From NCBI GenBank assembly GCA_009809945.1, contig WTPW01000554.1:251805-315804 (forward strand): DNA of 64,000 bases. The letters run 5' to 3'. Made by a program: the position numbers and the translations under genes. A model generated the notes under the pieces. That model was not told the origin of the DNA and made no database searches. It worked only from the letters and a program-made list of their open reading frames with translations. The stretch comes from Gigaspora margarita (Eukaryota > Glomeromycota > Glomeromycetes > Diversisporales > Gigasporaceae). Of this stretch, positions 23,617 to 35,754 are shown piece by piece; within the stretch, counting starts at the first letter, position 1; the number at the start of each line of letters is the position of its first letter.

Positions 23617-24115
23617 ACACCTCTGTGTTGTGCTTGTATAACGCACCCTAATTTGATTGGTTAAATTTGCAGATCATTTTTTTAAAAAATAAACAACTTT
23701 TTGTTAAAATTCTTTAGATTAAGAATTACACTAAGAAATTTTAAAACAAATCTTAAATTTTTCGCGCCTATATGCAAAATTTAGTGATGAACAAGTTTAC
23801 TTAGTCGCATTAGAAGGATTGTCTTAATAAAATTTAGTGAAATTGTCAAAAAATGAGTTAAAAAAATGAAAAATTGTGAATATCGTTAAATTTAATTAAG
23901 ACAACCTTTTTACTTCCGATAATTAAACTCGTTCAGCACAAAATTTTGCATGTAGATGCAAAGAAATTTAAGAATTTCCTAATAAACCTTTTAATCTAAC
24001 CCTAACCTAACCCTAACCTAAAAGTTTTTACAATAATTTGTTTATTTTTTTAAAAATAACAATCTACAAATTTAGCCAATCAAATTAGAGTGCGATATAT
24101 AAGCACATTGCAGGG
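23617..24115. mobile_element. MITE with GTGTTGTGCTTGTATA ends, about 500 bp
   Basis: Left TGTGCTTGTATAACGCACCC and right GTGCGATATATAAGCACATT are inverted. The match continues inward through CTAATTTGATTGG and CCAATCAAATTAG for about 80 bp. The middle has paired CTTAAATTT words and a TAACCCTAACC run. It has probably inserted into the old fold-back copy. Confidence 0.65.
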
Positions 24116-24801
24116 TGCGAGATATGCATTTATTCTTAAAAATAAATATATTTTTGTTACTAATTTGCAACTTTATAAGTTTAAATTGTACAAGTATATT
24201 GTTATATATATGCTAAATATATAGTCAAAATTTTAGCTTAATTGAATTAGTAGTTACTAAAATATAAATTTTCAAATATTTAACAATAATTCTATATATA
24301 AAATTACTTTATATGGATTATATAAAATACTACCATAGTGATGTATCACTACCTTGATCAACCAATTAAACTGCAGAATTAGATATAATATGAAATCAAA
24401 GTGATTTGTTTTTTTTCAAAAATTAATCATAACATGAAATTTGGCTTATGAAACCATCTTTTGTGCTCTAACAAACAATTTTTTTGTGATATTTTGGGTT
24501 AGAATCTCTTTGCTAAAACATGCTATTTTAATTCTAACCTAATCCTCACTCTAACCCTAAATGAACAAATTGATTTATTGTTTTGATTTTATATTACACC
24601 AGATTTTATATAGTGCACAATCATTGCTATAGCAGTATTTTACTAAATTCTAGTAATTTATATATATAACTGTATTATAATAAATTAGTTTTTAATTTAT
24701 ATTTTAACAACTAATGATCCAATCAAGGGTAGGGGGTACATAGATCATTTATCATATGATTTCAGTAGTACAATGAAGTTTATATAGAATTAAAAATGTG
24801 C
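24116..24801. other. AT-rich remnant DNA
   Basis: 24390-24610 resembles the interior of the MITE at 22298-22647 (GAAATTTGGCTTATGAAACC, ACCCTAA, ATTACACC). No gene. Confidence 0.4.
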
Positions 24802-25038
24802 TAGTGTTCTGAAGTTTGGTTCAGTTCAGTTCAGGTTTAGTTTGGGTTCAGTCAAACCCAAACCCATACTTTAAATTTTGCAGATCTTTGAACTCGAACC
24901 CGAACTGAATCTAGAATTTATGAACCTGCACTGAACTCAAACTTGAAATATTTGTTCAGTTTAAGTCTGGCTCAAAGTTTATGAACATGTTCAGGTTCAG
25001 GTAATAATTAAACCCAAAAAACTAGGTAGCTGTACAAT

Positions 25039-25473
25039 AATCTGCCTGTCAACTAGAGAGTGATGGCAAAATTTGGCATGCTTCCATCTAAAATTTTTTT
25101 TCTTACTTAGTTAATGATATATGTCTACTAATTAAAAGTTGTAGAGCTCGTTAAGACACATCTTACAGTGGTAAGATCATCCAAATCGGCCTAGTAGACA
25201 GTGAGATATTGTTGAAAAACAATTGGCTGACTATATAAAATCTCTATGTAAACAAACATTGTTTACATAGAGATTTTATATAGTTGGGCAATCATTTTTT
25301 GATGATATTTCGCTGTCCACTAGGCCAATTTGGATGATCTAACTACTGTTAGATATGTCTTGATGAGCTCTGCAACTTTCAATTAGTTGACATGTATCAT
25401 TAACTTAGTAAAAATAATTTAGATGGAAGCACACCACATTTTGCTATTACTCTCCAGTTGACAGGCAGATTAT
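25039..25473. mobile_element. Nested near-perfect fold-back, about 435 bp
   Basis: The whole element is an inverted repeat. AATCTGCCTGTCAACT pairs with AGTTGACAGGCAGATT. ATCATCCAAATCGGCCTAGT pairs with ACTAGGCCAATTTGGATGAT. The centre near 25256 has ATAGAGATTTTATATAGT next to its complement. There is no coding room. A direct target repeat is not obvious. Confidence 0.8.
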
Positions 25474-25799
25474 AATAAGAAAAAAATAGTGCTAACATTT
25501 TTTTTTTAAGTTTTTTTTTTTGATCATTTCATACAATGTGTACTATGCCATATGGCAGATTATGCATCAAATAGACTTATAAATTTTTTTATTTTTTTAT
25601 TTCATAATTGTTATTACAAAAAAAAAAAAAGTTTTTTTTTTGCTTTATTTCTTACTATGCCTACTACACTGTATGGCAGATTATGTATCGAATGGGCTTA
25701 TAAAAGTTTTTTGAATTTTTTTTTGTTGGTCAGATCTGACCCAGCTAGGGTCTGATCCAACCTGGGTCAGATCAGGTGTTGGTCAGGTCAGATTATATT

Positions 25800-26150
25800 C
25801 AATGATCGCAAGTAGTTGCTACATAGTAAAGTTTAAATTTTACTATGTAAATTGATAAAATCTGCTTAAGTAAAATTGTTTAGAAGAACAAAATGCATAT
25901 ACTCTGAAATTTTTATCCAAATTGGAAAATTTTTTTTATTTGACTTTTAATTTTTATATTCGTCGAACATGTTTTTTAAAAAGATTTGAATTTTTTTGTT
26001 GAATGTAAAAATTAAAAGTCAAATAATAAAAAGTTCTATAATTTTGATAAAAATTTTAGTTAATATGCATTTTAATCTTCCAAACAAGTTTACTTAAGCG
26101 AGTATTATCACTTTAGACTTTACTATGTAGCAACTATTATTGACCCAGCT
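25800..26150. mobile_element. Nested fold-back, CTACATAGTAAAGT family
   Basis: GTTGCTACATAGTAAAGTTT with TTTACTATGTAAATTGAT at the left pairs with ACTTTACTATGTAGCAAC at the right. TTAAGTAAA and TTTACTTAAG lie inside. One half of the same element occurs at about 28440-28600, so this is a dispersed family. Confidence 0.65.
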
Positions 26151-26381
26151 TTATAGTCTAATAGGCTGGGGTTGTTTTTATTTTACTGAACCCGAACATG
26201 TTCACAAACTTTCAAACCGAACCCAAACTGAACCCAGACTTGGTTAAAAGTTCAATACTGAACTCAGACTGAACTGGATTTTTAAAATTAAGTTTGGTTC
26301 AGGTTCAGTTTGAATTTGAACCGAACTCAAACTCAACCCAATATTCAGTTCAGTTCAGTTTTTAGGAACACTAAAATGTGC

Positions 26382-27250
26382 TACTAATAAAACTTTTACA
26401 GTTGTAATCAAATTTGACTAAAATTTTATAATATATAGAACAAAATGTATGTTATATAATAATAAAATTTTAATAAAGTATATATTTAAAAAAATTATAC
26501 TTCAATATATCATAAAGTTTCTCCCAGTTGGCTCAAATTTCTTCTAGTTATACAAAATAATTAATTTTGATTAGTCGATATTATATGATTATCATAAGAT
26601 TTTGTAAACAACTTTTGACAACTAAAATTTAAGTTGTCATAAATTGATGAATATTCAACCAATTTTAACAAATTTGCTATTTTTAAAATCAGAAAAACCT
26701 GCTCTATAATTTTATTTAATAGTTAAAAAATGATTTGCTTAAAAAAATTTTACAAAATTTTAAAAAGAATAAATTAATACCACAAATTTTTATTTAATTT
26801 GCAATTTGTATCCCTACCCTTAAGTTAAAATTATAACTGTATATTTAGTATATGCATAGCAAGGCAGTTGCATAGTACAAGCTTCTAAAGTGCATAGGTG
26901 ATAAAAATATATTTTTTTAAAAAAAAATTATTTTATTTTATTTTTTTTTAAAAAATAGAATTTTTAAAAAATTTATAATAAAATAAATTTATTATAAAAT
27001 GACAATAAAATTAAATTAAAATGTAGCTTAGGTCTTTTTTTGTTTAAAATAAAAAAATTATAAATAAATAGCTAAAATTGAAAATCTTTTATATGTAGAG
27101 AAAATAATATTTAGTTTTTGTATATTTACATTTTTGTACCAGACTATAATTTACTATATAAATTTAGAGAATTGCTATTTCTACTTCTATTTTTGCTATT
27201 GCCACTCCAGCTTTGCCTCTGATCTTTCTGACACAGGCATGTGTAATATA
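26382..27250. other. AT-rich remnant DNA
   Basis: 26980-27150 resembles the right arm of the fold-back at 34787-35612 and ends with TTTTGTACCAGACTATA, its terminus. Together with 23440-23560 it marks an old copy split apart by later insertions. No gene. Confidence 0.4.
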
Positions 27251-27254
27251 ATAC

Positions 27255-28290
27255 AAATAGAGATTAATGATTGGTACCGTAATTCAAATTGTGATATGTA
27301 GCATGTAGTAATTATTTACTACAAAAAGTAGTAATTGTAGTAATATTTACTATATTATGTAGTAATTATTATTACATGTAGTAACATTATTACATGTAGT
27401 AATATATACTATATGTAGTAATTATTTTATATGTAATGATACTTATTCAATGTACAATTGACTAATTCAAATATTATTTGACAATCACAGCTGCAGAATA
27501 CATTAGTAGTAATGTAATCGAACCTTTGAACCTGGAGACATATAATATTAAATAAACAATTGATTATAGGGATTATCAGTTAGATCAGTAAAGTTTATAC
27601 ATACAGAGTTTATTAGAGTTAGCAATTAAGTCTAAAAGCATATAGTTGGGTAATAAGGTATATTAGTTAGCTTAGTAGAGTTTTATGCATGCGAAGAATT
27701 ATTTGCAATATTTACAATTATCAATATGCATTGGTATATAATAGTAAAAAAATATGCATAAGCATAAATATAGAAATAAGAAAATAAGTTAAAATAAGTT
27801 CTTTTTGCAAGTTAATATAAATAAACCTTATTATTGTTGGTAACCGCAAGTTGCATTTAAAGGTGTGAGTTGTGATTGAAGGTGTAAATTGTAAAGAAAT
27901 AAAAGTTGAAGTTAATGTAATAAATAATATTATATTTTTACACGTAGTAATAATGCTACATTACTATATAATTACTATATATAAATAACTAATATTATAT
28001 TGCTACATATTACTACATATAGTAATAATACTACATTACTATATAATTACTATATATAAATACCTAATATTATATTACTACATATTACTACATATAGTAA
28101 TAATACTACATTACTACATAATTACTACATCTAAATAACTGATATTATATTACTACATATTACTACATGTAGTAAATAAAACAACATAACTACATAATTA
28201 TTACAATTAAAGCTTAAAAAATGGTATGTAAAAATATATGTAGTAAATATAATTGTAGTAATTGGCTATTTATGGTGCCATTCACTAACA
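27255..28290. mobile_element. Element with TAGTAAT/ATTACTA word arrays, about 1 kb
   Basis: The ends GGTACCGTAATT and AATTGGCTATTTATGGTGCC are roughly inverted. GTAGTAATTATT-type words dominate 27300-27430 and the complements TATTACTACATA dominate 27940-28200. The right array is partly a clean 75-bp tandem repeat. The boundaries are approximate because no exact target duplication was found. Confidence 0.55.
27945..28175. repeat. 75-bp tandem repeat, three units
   Basis: Units begin at 27945, 28020 and 28095 with TAGTAATAATRCTACATTAC and include AACTAATATTATATT. The spacing is exactly 75 bp. Units differ at a few bases only, so the expansion is more recent than the surrounding element. Confidence 0.85.
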
Positions 28291-28827
28291 GAGATAACAT
28301 GACTTTTGGATTCTTGCATTTGACCAATGATTTGGTTACATGAAATCTAGGTCACGTGCCTGTGTACTAATAATAGCCAATCAAAATTTGAATCTGAATT
28401 AGGTTCAAATTAAACTACAAAATAAGCTATCCACAATCAACAATAGTCACTACATAGTAAAGTCCAAATTCTACTATGTAAATCAATTAGCACACTTAAG
28501 TAAACCTATTTGGAAGATCAAAATATACATATAGTAAAAGTTTAACAAGATTGGTGAACATTTTATTATTTGACTTTTAACTTTTATGTTCAACAAAAAA
28601 TTAAAATTTTTTAAAAAAATATATTAAATGAATGTAAAAATTAAGCTTTTCTATATATCTCTGGCCAGAGATATATAGTTTATATATCTCTAGCCTTTTG
28701 GCCAATCAAAGAATGGAAAAATCACATGATTAAGTTTAAGTGTTAATCTAATTGCTGATACAAAATCAGCTGTGCATCACCAGATCTGGATAGATAAGTA
28801 TAGATCATCTTTGATTTGTTTTTTTTA
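28291..28827. other. Spacer with a half fold-back
   Basis: 28440-28600 is a half copy of the CTACATAGTAAAGT element (compare 25800-26150). A perfect hairpin TATATCTCTGGCCAGAGATA lies at 28655-28680. No gene. Confidence 0.45.
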
Positions 28828-29572
28828 CAATCAGAACTCTCTATAGTCACACCCCATATAGTCACACCTCTATATAAGCACCAAATATTGTGCAACAGTC
28901 TTAAATATAGTAAAAAACCTTCTTATAGTTACAAATCACCTATAATCACTATCACAAAAAAAATTTTGATTTTTTTATCAATTTTATTAATAAAAACTCT
29001 CTTTATAGTTACCAATTTTGACCAAATATGGAATAAAAAAAATCTGATTGGCTGATATTCATATTTATGTTTATTTAAAATATTCTATTAAAAATTCTTA
29101 AAGGTTTGATAGCAAATAACTTTTGGTGCAGTAGTCTGATTTAAATGAAACAACTACCAAAATGTTCGTCTCGATAAGATGATTCTAATGAGCCCAAAAC
29201 TGTTAAAATCCAATCACAGGCTCCTGAGATTGTTGAGGATTTGTGTCATTTTACATGTTTAAGAATTGATTAAATTTAAATATCTAGGCGCAAAATCCTT
29301 AATGATCTTAGCATTTTGTAACTAGATTTGACAATTTTATACTTGTTAGAAAACACTCTGGTGGTTATTTTATCCAAATTTGGCCATTGGATCAAAAGTT
29401 ATTCACTATCAAATATTTTAAATTTTTTAATAGTATTTCAAATATGCGCAAATATATTACTAATTGACCTTTGGTCATGTGACCACTATAAAGTATTTTA
29501 TTTATAGTTACACCTTTATACAATCACCAAAAAAGGGTGTGACCAACTTGTGATTATAGAGAGGTCTGACTG
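28828..29572. mobile_element. pogo/Tc1-like MITE, 745 bp
   Basis: It is flanked by TA on both sides (28826-28827, 29573-29574). The left end is CAATCAGAACTCTCTATAGT followed by CACACC. The right end is the complement, ...TGATTATAGAGAGGTCTGACTG. The termini resemble those of 49382-49555 and 35736-38511. TAGTYACA words recur inside near both ends. No intact transposase; the 79-codon frame inside is part of the repeat. Confidence 0.8.
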
Positions 29573-29574
29573 TA

Positions 29575-31549
29575 TTTGTTTTTTTTTACTTGCTTTTACT
29601 TTTTTTGCTTTTCTTACTAACTAATTTTTTTATTTTTTTATTCATTTATTTAGCTTGTTATCTTTTGTCATGCTATCACAGTTGGGGTCACAGTTGGTTT
29701 CATCTTTGGTGTTATTGTTGGTATCATCATATTGTCATTAGATTTTCTATACATTCAGCATTTTATAATTTTTTGACTTTTTTGTAGATTGATCTTGTAT
29801 TCATAATGTGGTCTTACAGGTGGTTGTACAGGTGTATTATAGGTGGTCTTTCATAATTTTCTAGCATTCTTGCAGGTGGTCTTATAGGTAGTCTTTTATA
29901 TTTTTCTAATACTTTTATAGGCAGTGTATAAAATCCATATGCACATGTTTTTAAAAAGTTTTATATGCTTTTGGCTAGGAATGTGCATGTAATTCACATG
30001 ATTTGGGGCTAAATAGTGCACCAAAATTGTTAGTAAAATACAGAAGTTGTACACATAAAGCACACTATGCACATAATTTATTGTATTTATATTTAAATTT
30101 ATCTATATAAATTTAATTTATCAAAGTCATATAGTGCACAAGATTTAAATTTGTTCACATAAATTATGTGTACAATGTGCACAAGATTCATATACTTTTG
30201 GGATCAGATTTTGTAGACTGCTTATGGGTTGTCTTTGGTTTTTTCAAATGTTTTTGTAGAGTGAAGTGGCCCTAGTAAAGGTTTTATTTTTCTTTCTTTT
30301 TTTCTTTTTTTTTCTTTTTTTTAAAATGTTTAGGTTTTTTTTTTAGATTCATCATAATATAGAATTATCACTATTAGTCTTTGGTGCCATTATTGTAAGT
30401 GCCTACTTCATTACTAATGTTATTTGTTGGTTCTTTTTTGTCTCTGGTAACATTTGTTGGTTTCTTTTTTCATTATTTGTATCATTTGTTGGTGTTATCA
30501 TTCATAAGTGCTTATTTCATTTTTGGTGAGTCATTCTTGCTATGTACTGAATTATGCATATACCACAAAAGATTGTTTGTGTCATGTGTAAAGTTAGATT
30601 AGAATTAGAAGATAAAATAGGCTTAGGGTTAGAGTTATAATTATGATTAGTGTTAGTAATAGTATTAGTTATATAAGATTTAGTATTAGGATTAAGTTAG
30701 ATAGTAGTGCAAGATTATATAAGTGTGAATACATATTAGTTGTATAATAAATATGAAATAAATATAAAATAAATATAACAGATCAAGATTAAAGTGAAAT
30801 ATTTATACTGTAAAAAAATTGACAAGTTGGCACATTTTTTAGGGCTAGTAGTTAAAATTAGAAATTAGTTTTAGAGTAAAGTTTATATTAAACAAGTATA
30901 AGAGAGTTAAATAGAAATCTATATTTTATTTTAATTCTGATTTTATTATGATCTGTGACATATAAAATTAGTTGTTAATTTTATTGGAATACATGACCAA
31001 GTTAGGGGTTGCTAAATGTACATATATATGTATGTACATATATTATAAACTTAATTGATATTAAAGTTAGGGCATTTCCATCACTTTTATATAATGGGCC
31101 AAGACTGGTTTAGATAGCTATTTTTGTATTTTCATAGTTTTGTCTTGTCATCTCACATTGTTTTGTTCAAATAGATCTGGACTATATATTGGATAATCTC
31201 ATAATGTATCTGGCTTTAAATGATCTGCAAGTTAGAAAGTGTGATCATATTTAGGGTTACATGACCTCTTCTGATCAACTGATAATCTGAAAAAGTAGGT
31301 TACATAATCTTTGCTTATTTTGATTGATCAACTGGCTAGAAAGTAACTTATTATTTTTTGGTATACTGAGAAAATAACAAGTATTACTGGAAACTTTTAT
31401 TTTTCATTGTTATGATATTGTGCTATTATTTTCTAACTAAGAATTTACATACATATATGCATATGAATTTACTATTGTATATGCATTTACATATTTTCTT
31501 TCTATACTAACTTGATTCCTTTAGTGATATATACTAAAATTTAATAATA
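29575..31549. other. CpG-poor AT-rich stretch, no recognised gene
   Basis: 29580-29800 and 30360-30560 share GGTGTTATTGTTGG and TTTGTTGGT style words, and 29800-29930 repeats AGGTGGTCTTATAGG four times, so this is degenerate repeat DNA. 29935-30195 has facing TGTGCACA/GTGCAC words (TATGCACATG, ACAATGTGCACAAGATT), probably another small element. The leucine/phenylalanine-rich frames here are T-run artefacts. Confidence 0.45.
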
Positions 31550-32215
31550 AAGTAACAAAATATATTTAAATAAAAAATAAAAATAAAAACAAAAAGAAGC
31601 ATAAGTAAATCTAAAACAAATAAATTATTATAAATAAATAAGTTAAATAAAAAAATTAATTAAAATAATAAATAAAAACTAAAATAAATTAAATTACTGG
31701 TAATATTTAAATTACAATAAAATAAATAAAAGAGCAATATTAAAATAAAAAATAAAAGTGCAATATTAAAATAAAAAATAAAAGTGCAATATTAAAATAA
31801 AAATAAATAAAAACAAAATAATTAAAAAAATAATTAAAATAAAAATAAATAAATTAAAAAAAATTAAAAAAATGTTAAAAAAAAGTAATGTTAAAAAAAA
31901 TGGTAAAAAAAACTGAAATAATAAAAAACATTTTTTTTAAAAAAAAAATCAAAAAAAATAAGAATAAAATATAAAAAAATAAATAAAAAAGATAAAAAAA
32001 GAATAAAAAAAATGTAAAAAAAAATAAATTAAAAAAGAAAAGAATAAAAAAAGTAAAAAAAATAAAAAATAACATAAATAAAAATAATTAAAAAAAATGT
32101 AAAAAAAAATTTAAAATAAAAAGAATAAGAAAATAAATTAATAAAAAAACTTAAAAAATAAAAAAACATTTAAAAAATAAAAAACATAAAAAAAATAAAA
32201 AAATAAAAAATATAG
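31550..32215. repeat. Low-complexity AATAAAA tract
   Basis: About 660 bp composed almost only of A with T (AATAAAAATAAA-like). It contains short direct repeats such as AGTGCAATATTAAAATAAAA three times near 31730-31800. Poly-K or poly-F open frames arise from it on both strands and are not genes. Confidence 0.8.
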
Positions 32216-32272
32216 TGATTCATTTATGGTAATATGTACATATGTTCGTAAGTATGTATGTACATACTAGAG

Positions 32273-32563
32273 ATTAGGGTTCCACAATTTGATTTGATCT
32301 TCAAATATTTGAATCAAATATTTGATCAAATTCAAATTCAAATTTGACTATATTTGATTTGATCAAATTCAAATCTGGTCAAATTTGATTTGATTTGACA
32401 AATATTTAATTCGATTTGAAAATTACTATTAAAAATTCAAATTCAAATCAAATTCAAATCCAAATATTTAAATCAAATCAAATTCAAATCAGGGTCAATT
32501 TGATTTGATCAAATTCAAATTAACCCAATATTTGATTTAATTTGAATTTGAGAAACTCTATAA
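32273..32563. mobile_element. MITE made of TTTGATTTGA/TCAAATCAAA words, about 290 bp
   Basis: It begins near TAGGGTTCCACAATTTGATT and ends near AATTTGAATTTGAGAAACTCTA. TTTGATTTGA dominates one half and TCAAATTCAAAT the other, so the strand folds back over its length. Terminal repeats are short and imperfect, and no clear target duplication was seen. Confidence 0.6.
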
Positions 32564-33604
32564 TAGTATGCCAGCACTTGCAGAGCTTTGGTATAAACTG
32601 TACATATGTATACATATGCCTATTTCCAAATTAATAGGATACATGTAAAAATTTTTTTTAAACACCCAATAATAAGCTACCCCTATTGATTAAGCATAAA
32701 TATTTTAAACCTGTATATCCTGAAAATAAGTTACCCCAGTTTTTTTTAGTTAAAATTGTTCAAAAAAAAGGTAGCTTATTTTAGGAAATATATGGTATTA
32801 CAAGTTCTGCAAAATTTTTACAAAAAGTAAGTAATTGATTTTTGATTTATTTTAAGTATTTAATATAAAAACATTTACGGAACTAATTTTATCCAATAAA
32901 TTCAGAAATTATCTAACAAATAGCAAATTTATAATATATAGGTTAACTCAAAATATACTAAGACTAGTGCTCTAGTATGTAACTTTTATTATTATTTGAG
33001 TTTAGATAGTTATGACTAAAATATCAAAAGATTCATTAATTTTGTAAGCATAACATTTAACTATTTTATTTATTCATATTGCCTAATCTATAAAGTAAAA
33101 ATTATTGCTTTAAACTTATATATTGTACAAATAACCAATAATACTATTGATAATTATAAAGAAATTCTTATTGTAAAAAATGTATATATTGTAGCAAATA
33201 ATTACAAATGATGCATAATACCAAATAACTAGTCAAATTTATTTATATTGGCCTTAGCACAATATAACATCAAGTGATTACTTATTGATTGCCAATACTC
33301 AATAAAATTTTTTTTTATAATGGCCACAATCAAACAAATAACTAACCAATATTGAATAATCAATCAACATTTGTATTTTAACATTATCACTATTGCACCA
33401 ATTGCCCTAATTTCACCAAATCACAAAAATTATTTATTTTGTTATAATTTATAATTAAGCAATTCACAATTCTATCTGATGAAATTGTCTAGTTTTATTA
33501 GTATTTTTAGCAAAAAATAAAAAGAATAATAATGAACTCAAATATACTATTCTACTATAGGATGAATAAAAACCAATTAAACCAAAAATTGTATTATACA
33601 ATAA

Positions 33605-34662
33605 CAGTCAGCCGATATGTCACATGAAAATTTTTTACATATAAAATTTATAAAAAAAACATATAAAATTACTATAAGCTTTGATTTCATGATGTTTCTT
33701 CCCCTACATATTAACTTAAAATTAAAATTTTCGGGAATATAGAACAAGAGAAGAAGAAAAAATTGAGCTTAAAAATCGGATTAAAATTTCGCCGATTTTG
33801 CACAAAACGAAAATTTAACTTCGCTAAAAACAAATATTTACCGATTTTAAGATGAGAATAATATGTAAAAACATGCTCTGAACAACTTTACTTAGGCGAG
33901 GAAGTAGGTTACCTTGTAAGAAAAGTGGGTTATCTATGTACTAAAGTTAAAATTTATCGTTTTTCTTAATTGAACATTTTTCCTTATTAGGTAACCTCCT
34001 TTGGGCTCTTAAGCAAAGTTGTTCGGCATGTAATTTTACATCACATTTGAGGTTGAATCGCGCTTTTCGGACGTTTTCTAAGTGAAAAATTGGGTTAAAG
34101 TTAGAAAAAAATTTTTTTTCTAAAAAATTTTTTTAAAAAAAATTTTTTTCTAACTTTAACCCCATTTTTCACTTAGAAAACGTCCGAAAAGCGCGATTCA
34201 ACCTCAAATNTGATGTAAAATTACATGCCGAACAACTTTGCTTAAGAGCCCAAAGGAGGTTACCTAATAAGGAAAAAATGTTCAATTAAGAAAAATGATA
34301 AATTTTAACTTTAGTACATAGATAACCCACTTTTCTTACAAGGTAACCTACTTCCGTCGCCTAAGTAAAGTTGTTCAGAGCATGTTTTTACATATGCTTC
34401 TCATCTTAAAATCGGTAAATATTTGTTTTTAGCGAAGTTAGATTTTCGTTTTATGCAAAATCGGCGAAATTTTAATCCGATTTTTAAGCTCAATTTTTTC
34501 TTCTCCTCTTGTTCTATATTCCCGAAAATTTTAATTTTAAGTTAATATGTAGGGGAAGAAACATCATGAAATCAAAGCTTATAGTAATTTTATATGTTTT
34601 TTTTTAAAATTTATATATAACATAAAACTCAATCATAAATAGTGTGACAAATCGGTTGACTG
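33605..34662. mobile_element. 1,058-bp near-perfect palindromic fold-back element
   Basis: It is flanked by ATAA (33601-33604, 34663-34666). The empty site in unit 1 (near 48927, GCAATAATTAAATTTG) has a single ATAA, confirming both ends. Ends are CAGTCAGCCGATATGTCACA and TGTGACAAATCGGTTGACTG. The two arms of about 529 bp are complementary almost throughout, meeting near 34133 in A/T runs. CpG sites are intact. One N (34210) lies near the centre, where hairpin sequencing or assembly is hard. Non-coding. Same family: 1-444 and 49972-51333. Confidence 0.9.
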
Positions 34663-34786
34663 ATAATTAAATTTGCCTTTTATTTGATTAAATATAAAGA
34701 TAGCTTCATACTGATATCAATTGGGTTATTTTCCCAGTAAAAGGTTCTAACCACTACATGTCTTGTCACATCAATATGTATTATGA

Positions 34787-35612
34787 CACGGTGCAAAAAG
34801 ATTTGTACTCAAGCTCTAAAATTAATTTTGTCCATATAGAAAAGTTCTTCAATTTTAACAATTTATTTATAATTTTTTTATGCCAAATAAAGCAGGTTCT
34901 GGGCTATCTTTTGATATATTTTTGTTGTTAGTTTATAAATATTTTGTTGAGCAATAAATTTTTGAAAAAATTCAATTAAATTAAAAATAAATAAAAAATT
35001 TTAGATTTTAGGCATTTTCACAAGCTATATGCAGTATAACAGTATTGTACTACGCAAGTGCATAGCCATGCATATGCTGAATATATGGCTAAAATTTCAG
35101 CTTAATTGGATCAGTAGTTGTCGAGAAATAAATTTTTAAAGTTTAATGCTCAAATTACTATATAGTGCAAATGTTGTACAAAATTACATAGTAATTTTTG
35201 TACAACTTTTGTACTATATAGTAAATTGAGCATTAAACTTTAAAAATTTATTTCTTGACAACTACTGATCCAATTAAGCTGAAATTTTAGCCATATATTC
35301 AGCATATGCATGGCTATGCACCTGCGTAGTACAACACTGTTACACTGCATATAGCTTGCAAAAATGCCTAAAATCTAAAATTTTTTAAAAAAAATCTATT
35401 TTTTTTTTAATTTAATTGAATTTTTTTAAAAATTTATTGCTCAACAAAATATTTATAAACTAACAACAAAAAATATATCAAAAGATAGCCCAGAACCTGC
35501 TTATATAGCATAAAAAAATTATAAATAAATTGTTAAAATTGAAGAACTTTTCTATATGGACAAAATTAATTTTAGAGCTAGAGGTACAAATCTTTCTGCA
35601 CTGGACCATATC
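34787..35612. mobile_element. Fold-back element, GGTGCAAAAAGATTTG ends, about 826 bp
   Basis: The left arm begins GGTGCAAAAAGATTTGTAC and the right arm ends GTACAAATCTTTCTGCAC. AGCAGGTTCTGGGCTATCTT pairs with AAGATAGCCCAGAACCTGCT. The centre is near 35198 (GTTGTACAAAATTACATAGT with its complement). Unit 1 around 49030 lacks it. Older relatives: ends at 19975 and 27135, arms at 23440 and 26980. Confidence 0.8.
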
Positions 35613-35754
35613 TAGTATTTAAAATTAAAATAAAAATTACTTGCTCAATGCGCATATATAATTTTTTTAATTTATTTATGTGTAAGCAAATTTTATTTTG
35701 ATAATTGTACACATATTGCTTTTATAATTTATATATAGTCACACCTGGCTATAA

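Larger units (their letters stand above)
24802..26373. mobile_element. hAT-like element with TTCAGTTCAG words, 1,572 bp, hosting nested fold-backs
   Basis: The ends are TAGTGTTC and GAACACTA. The perfect 8-bp target duplication AAATGTGC flanks it (24794-24801 and 26374-26381). TTCAG, GGTTCAGTT and AACCCGAAC words fill about 200 bp on each side in opposite orientations. Inside lie the fold-back at 25039-25473 and another at about 25800-26150. No transposase. Confidence 0.88.

Noticed and set aside
24000-24030. TAACCCTAACC runs as a telomere or internal telomeric tract
   Set aside because: Only two or three units, found inside several MITEs as part of their interiors.
29590-30602. Two hydrophobic frames as small membrane proteins
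   Set aside because: T-rich repetitive DNA in a CpG-poor block; no start context, no conserved partner.
31875-32075. Phenylalanine/leucine-rich frame as a membrane protein
   Set aside because: It comes from an AATAAAA low-complexity tract.
33605-34662. Large palindrome as a replication origin or a terminator
   Set aside because: Flanking ATAA duplication and a paralogous empty site show it is an inserted element.
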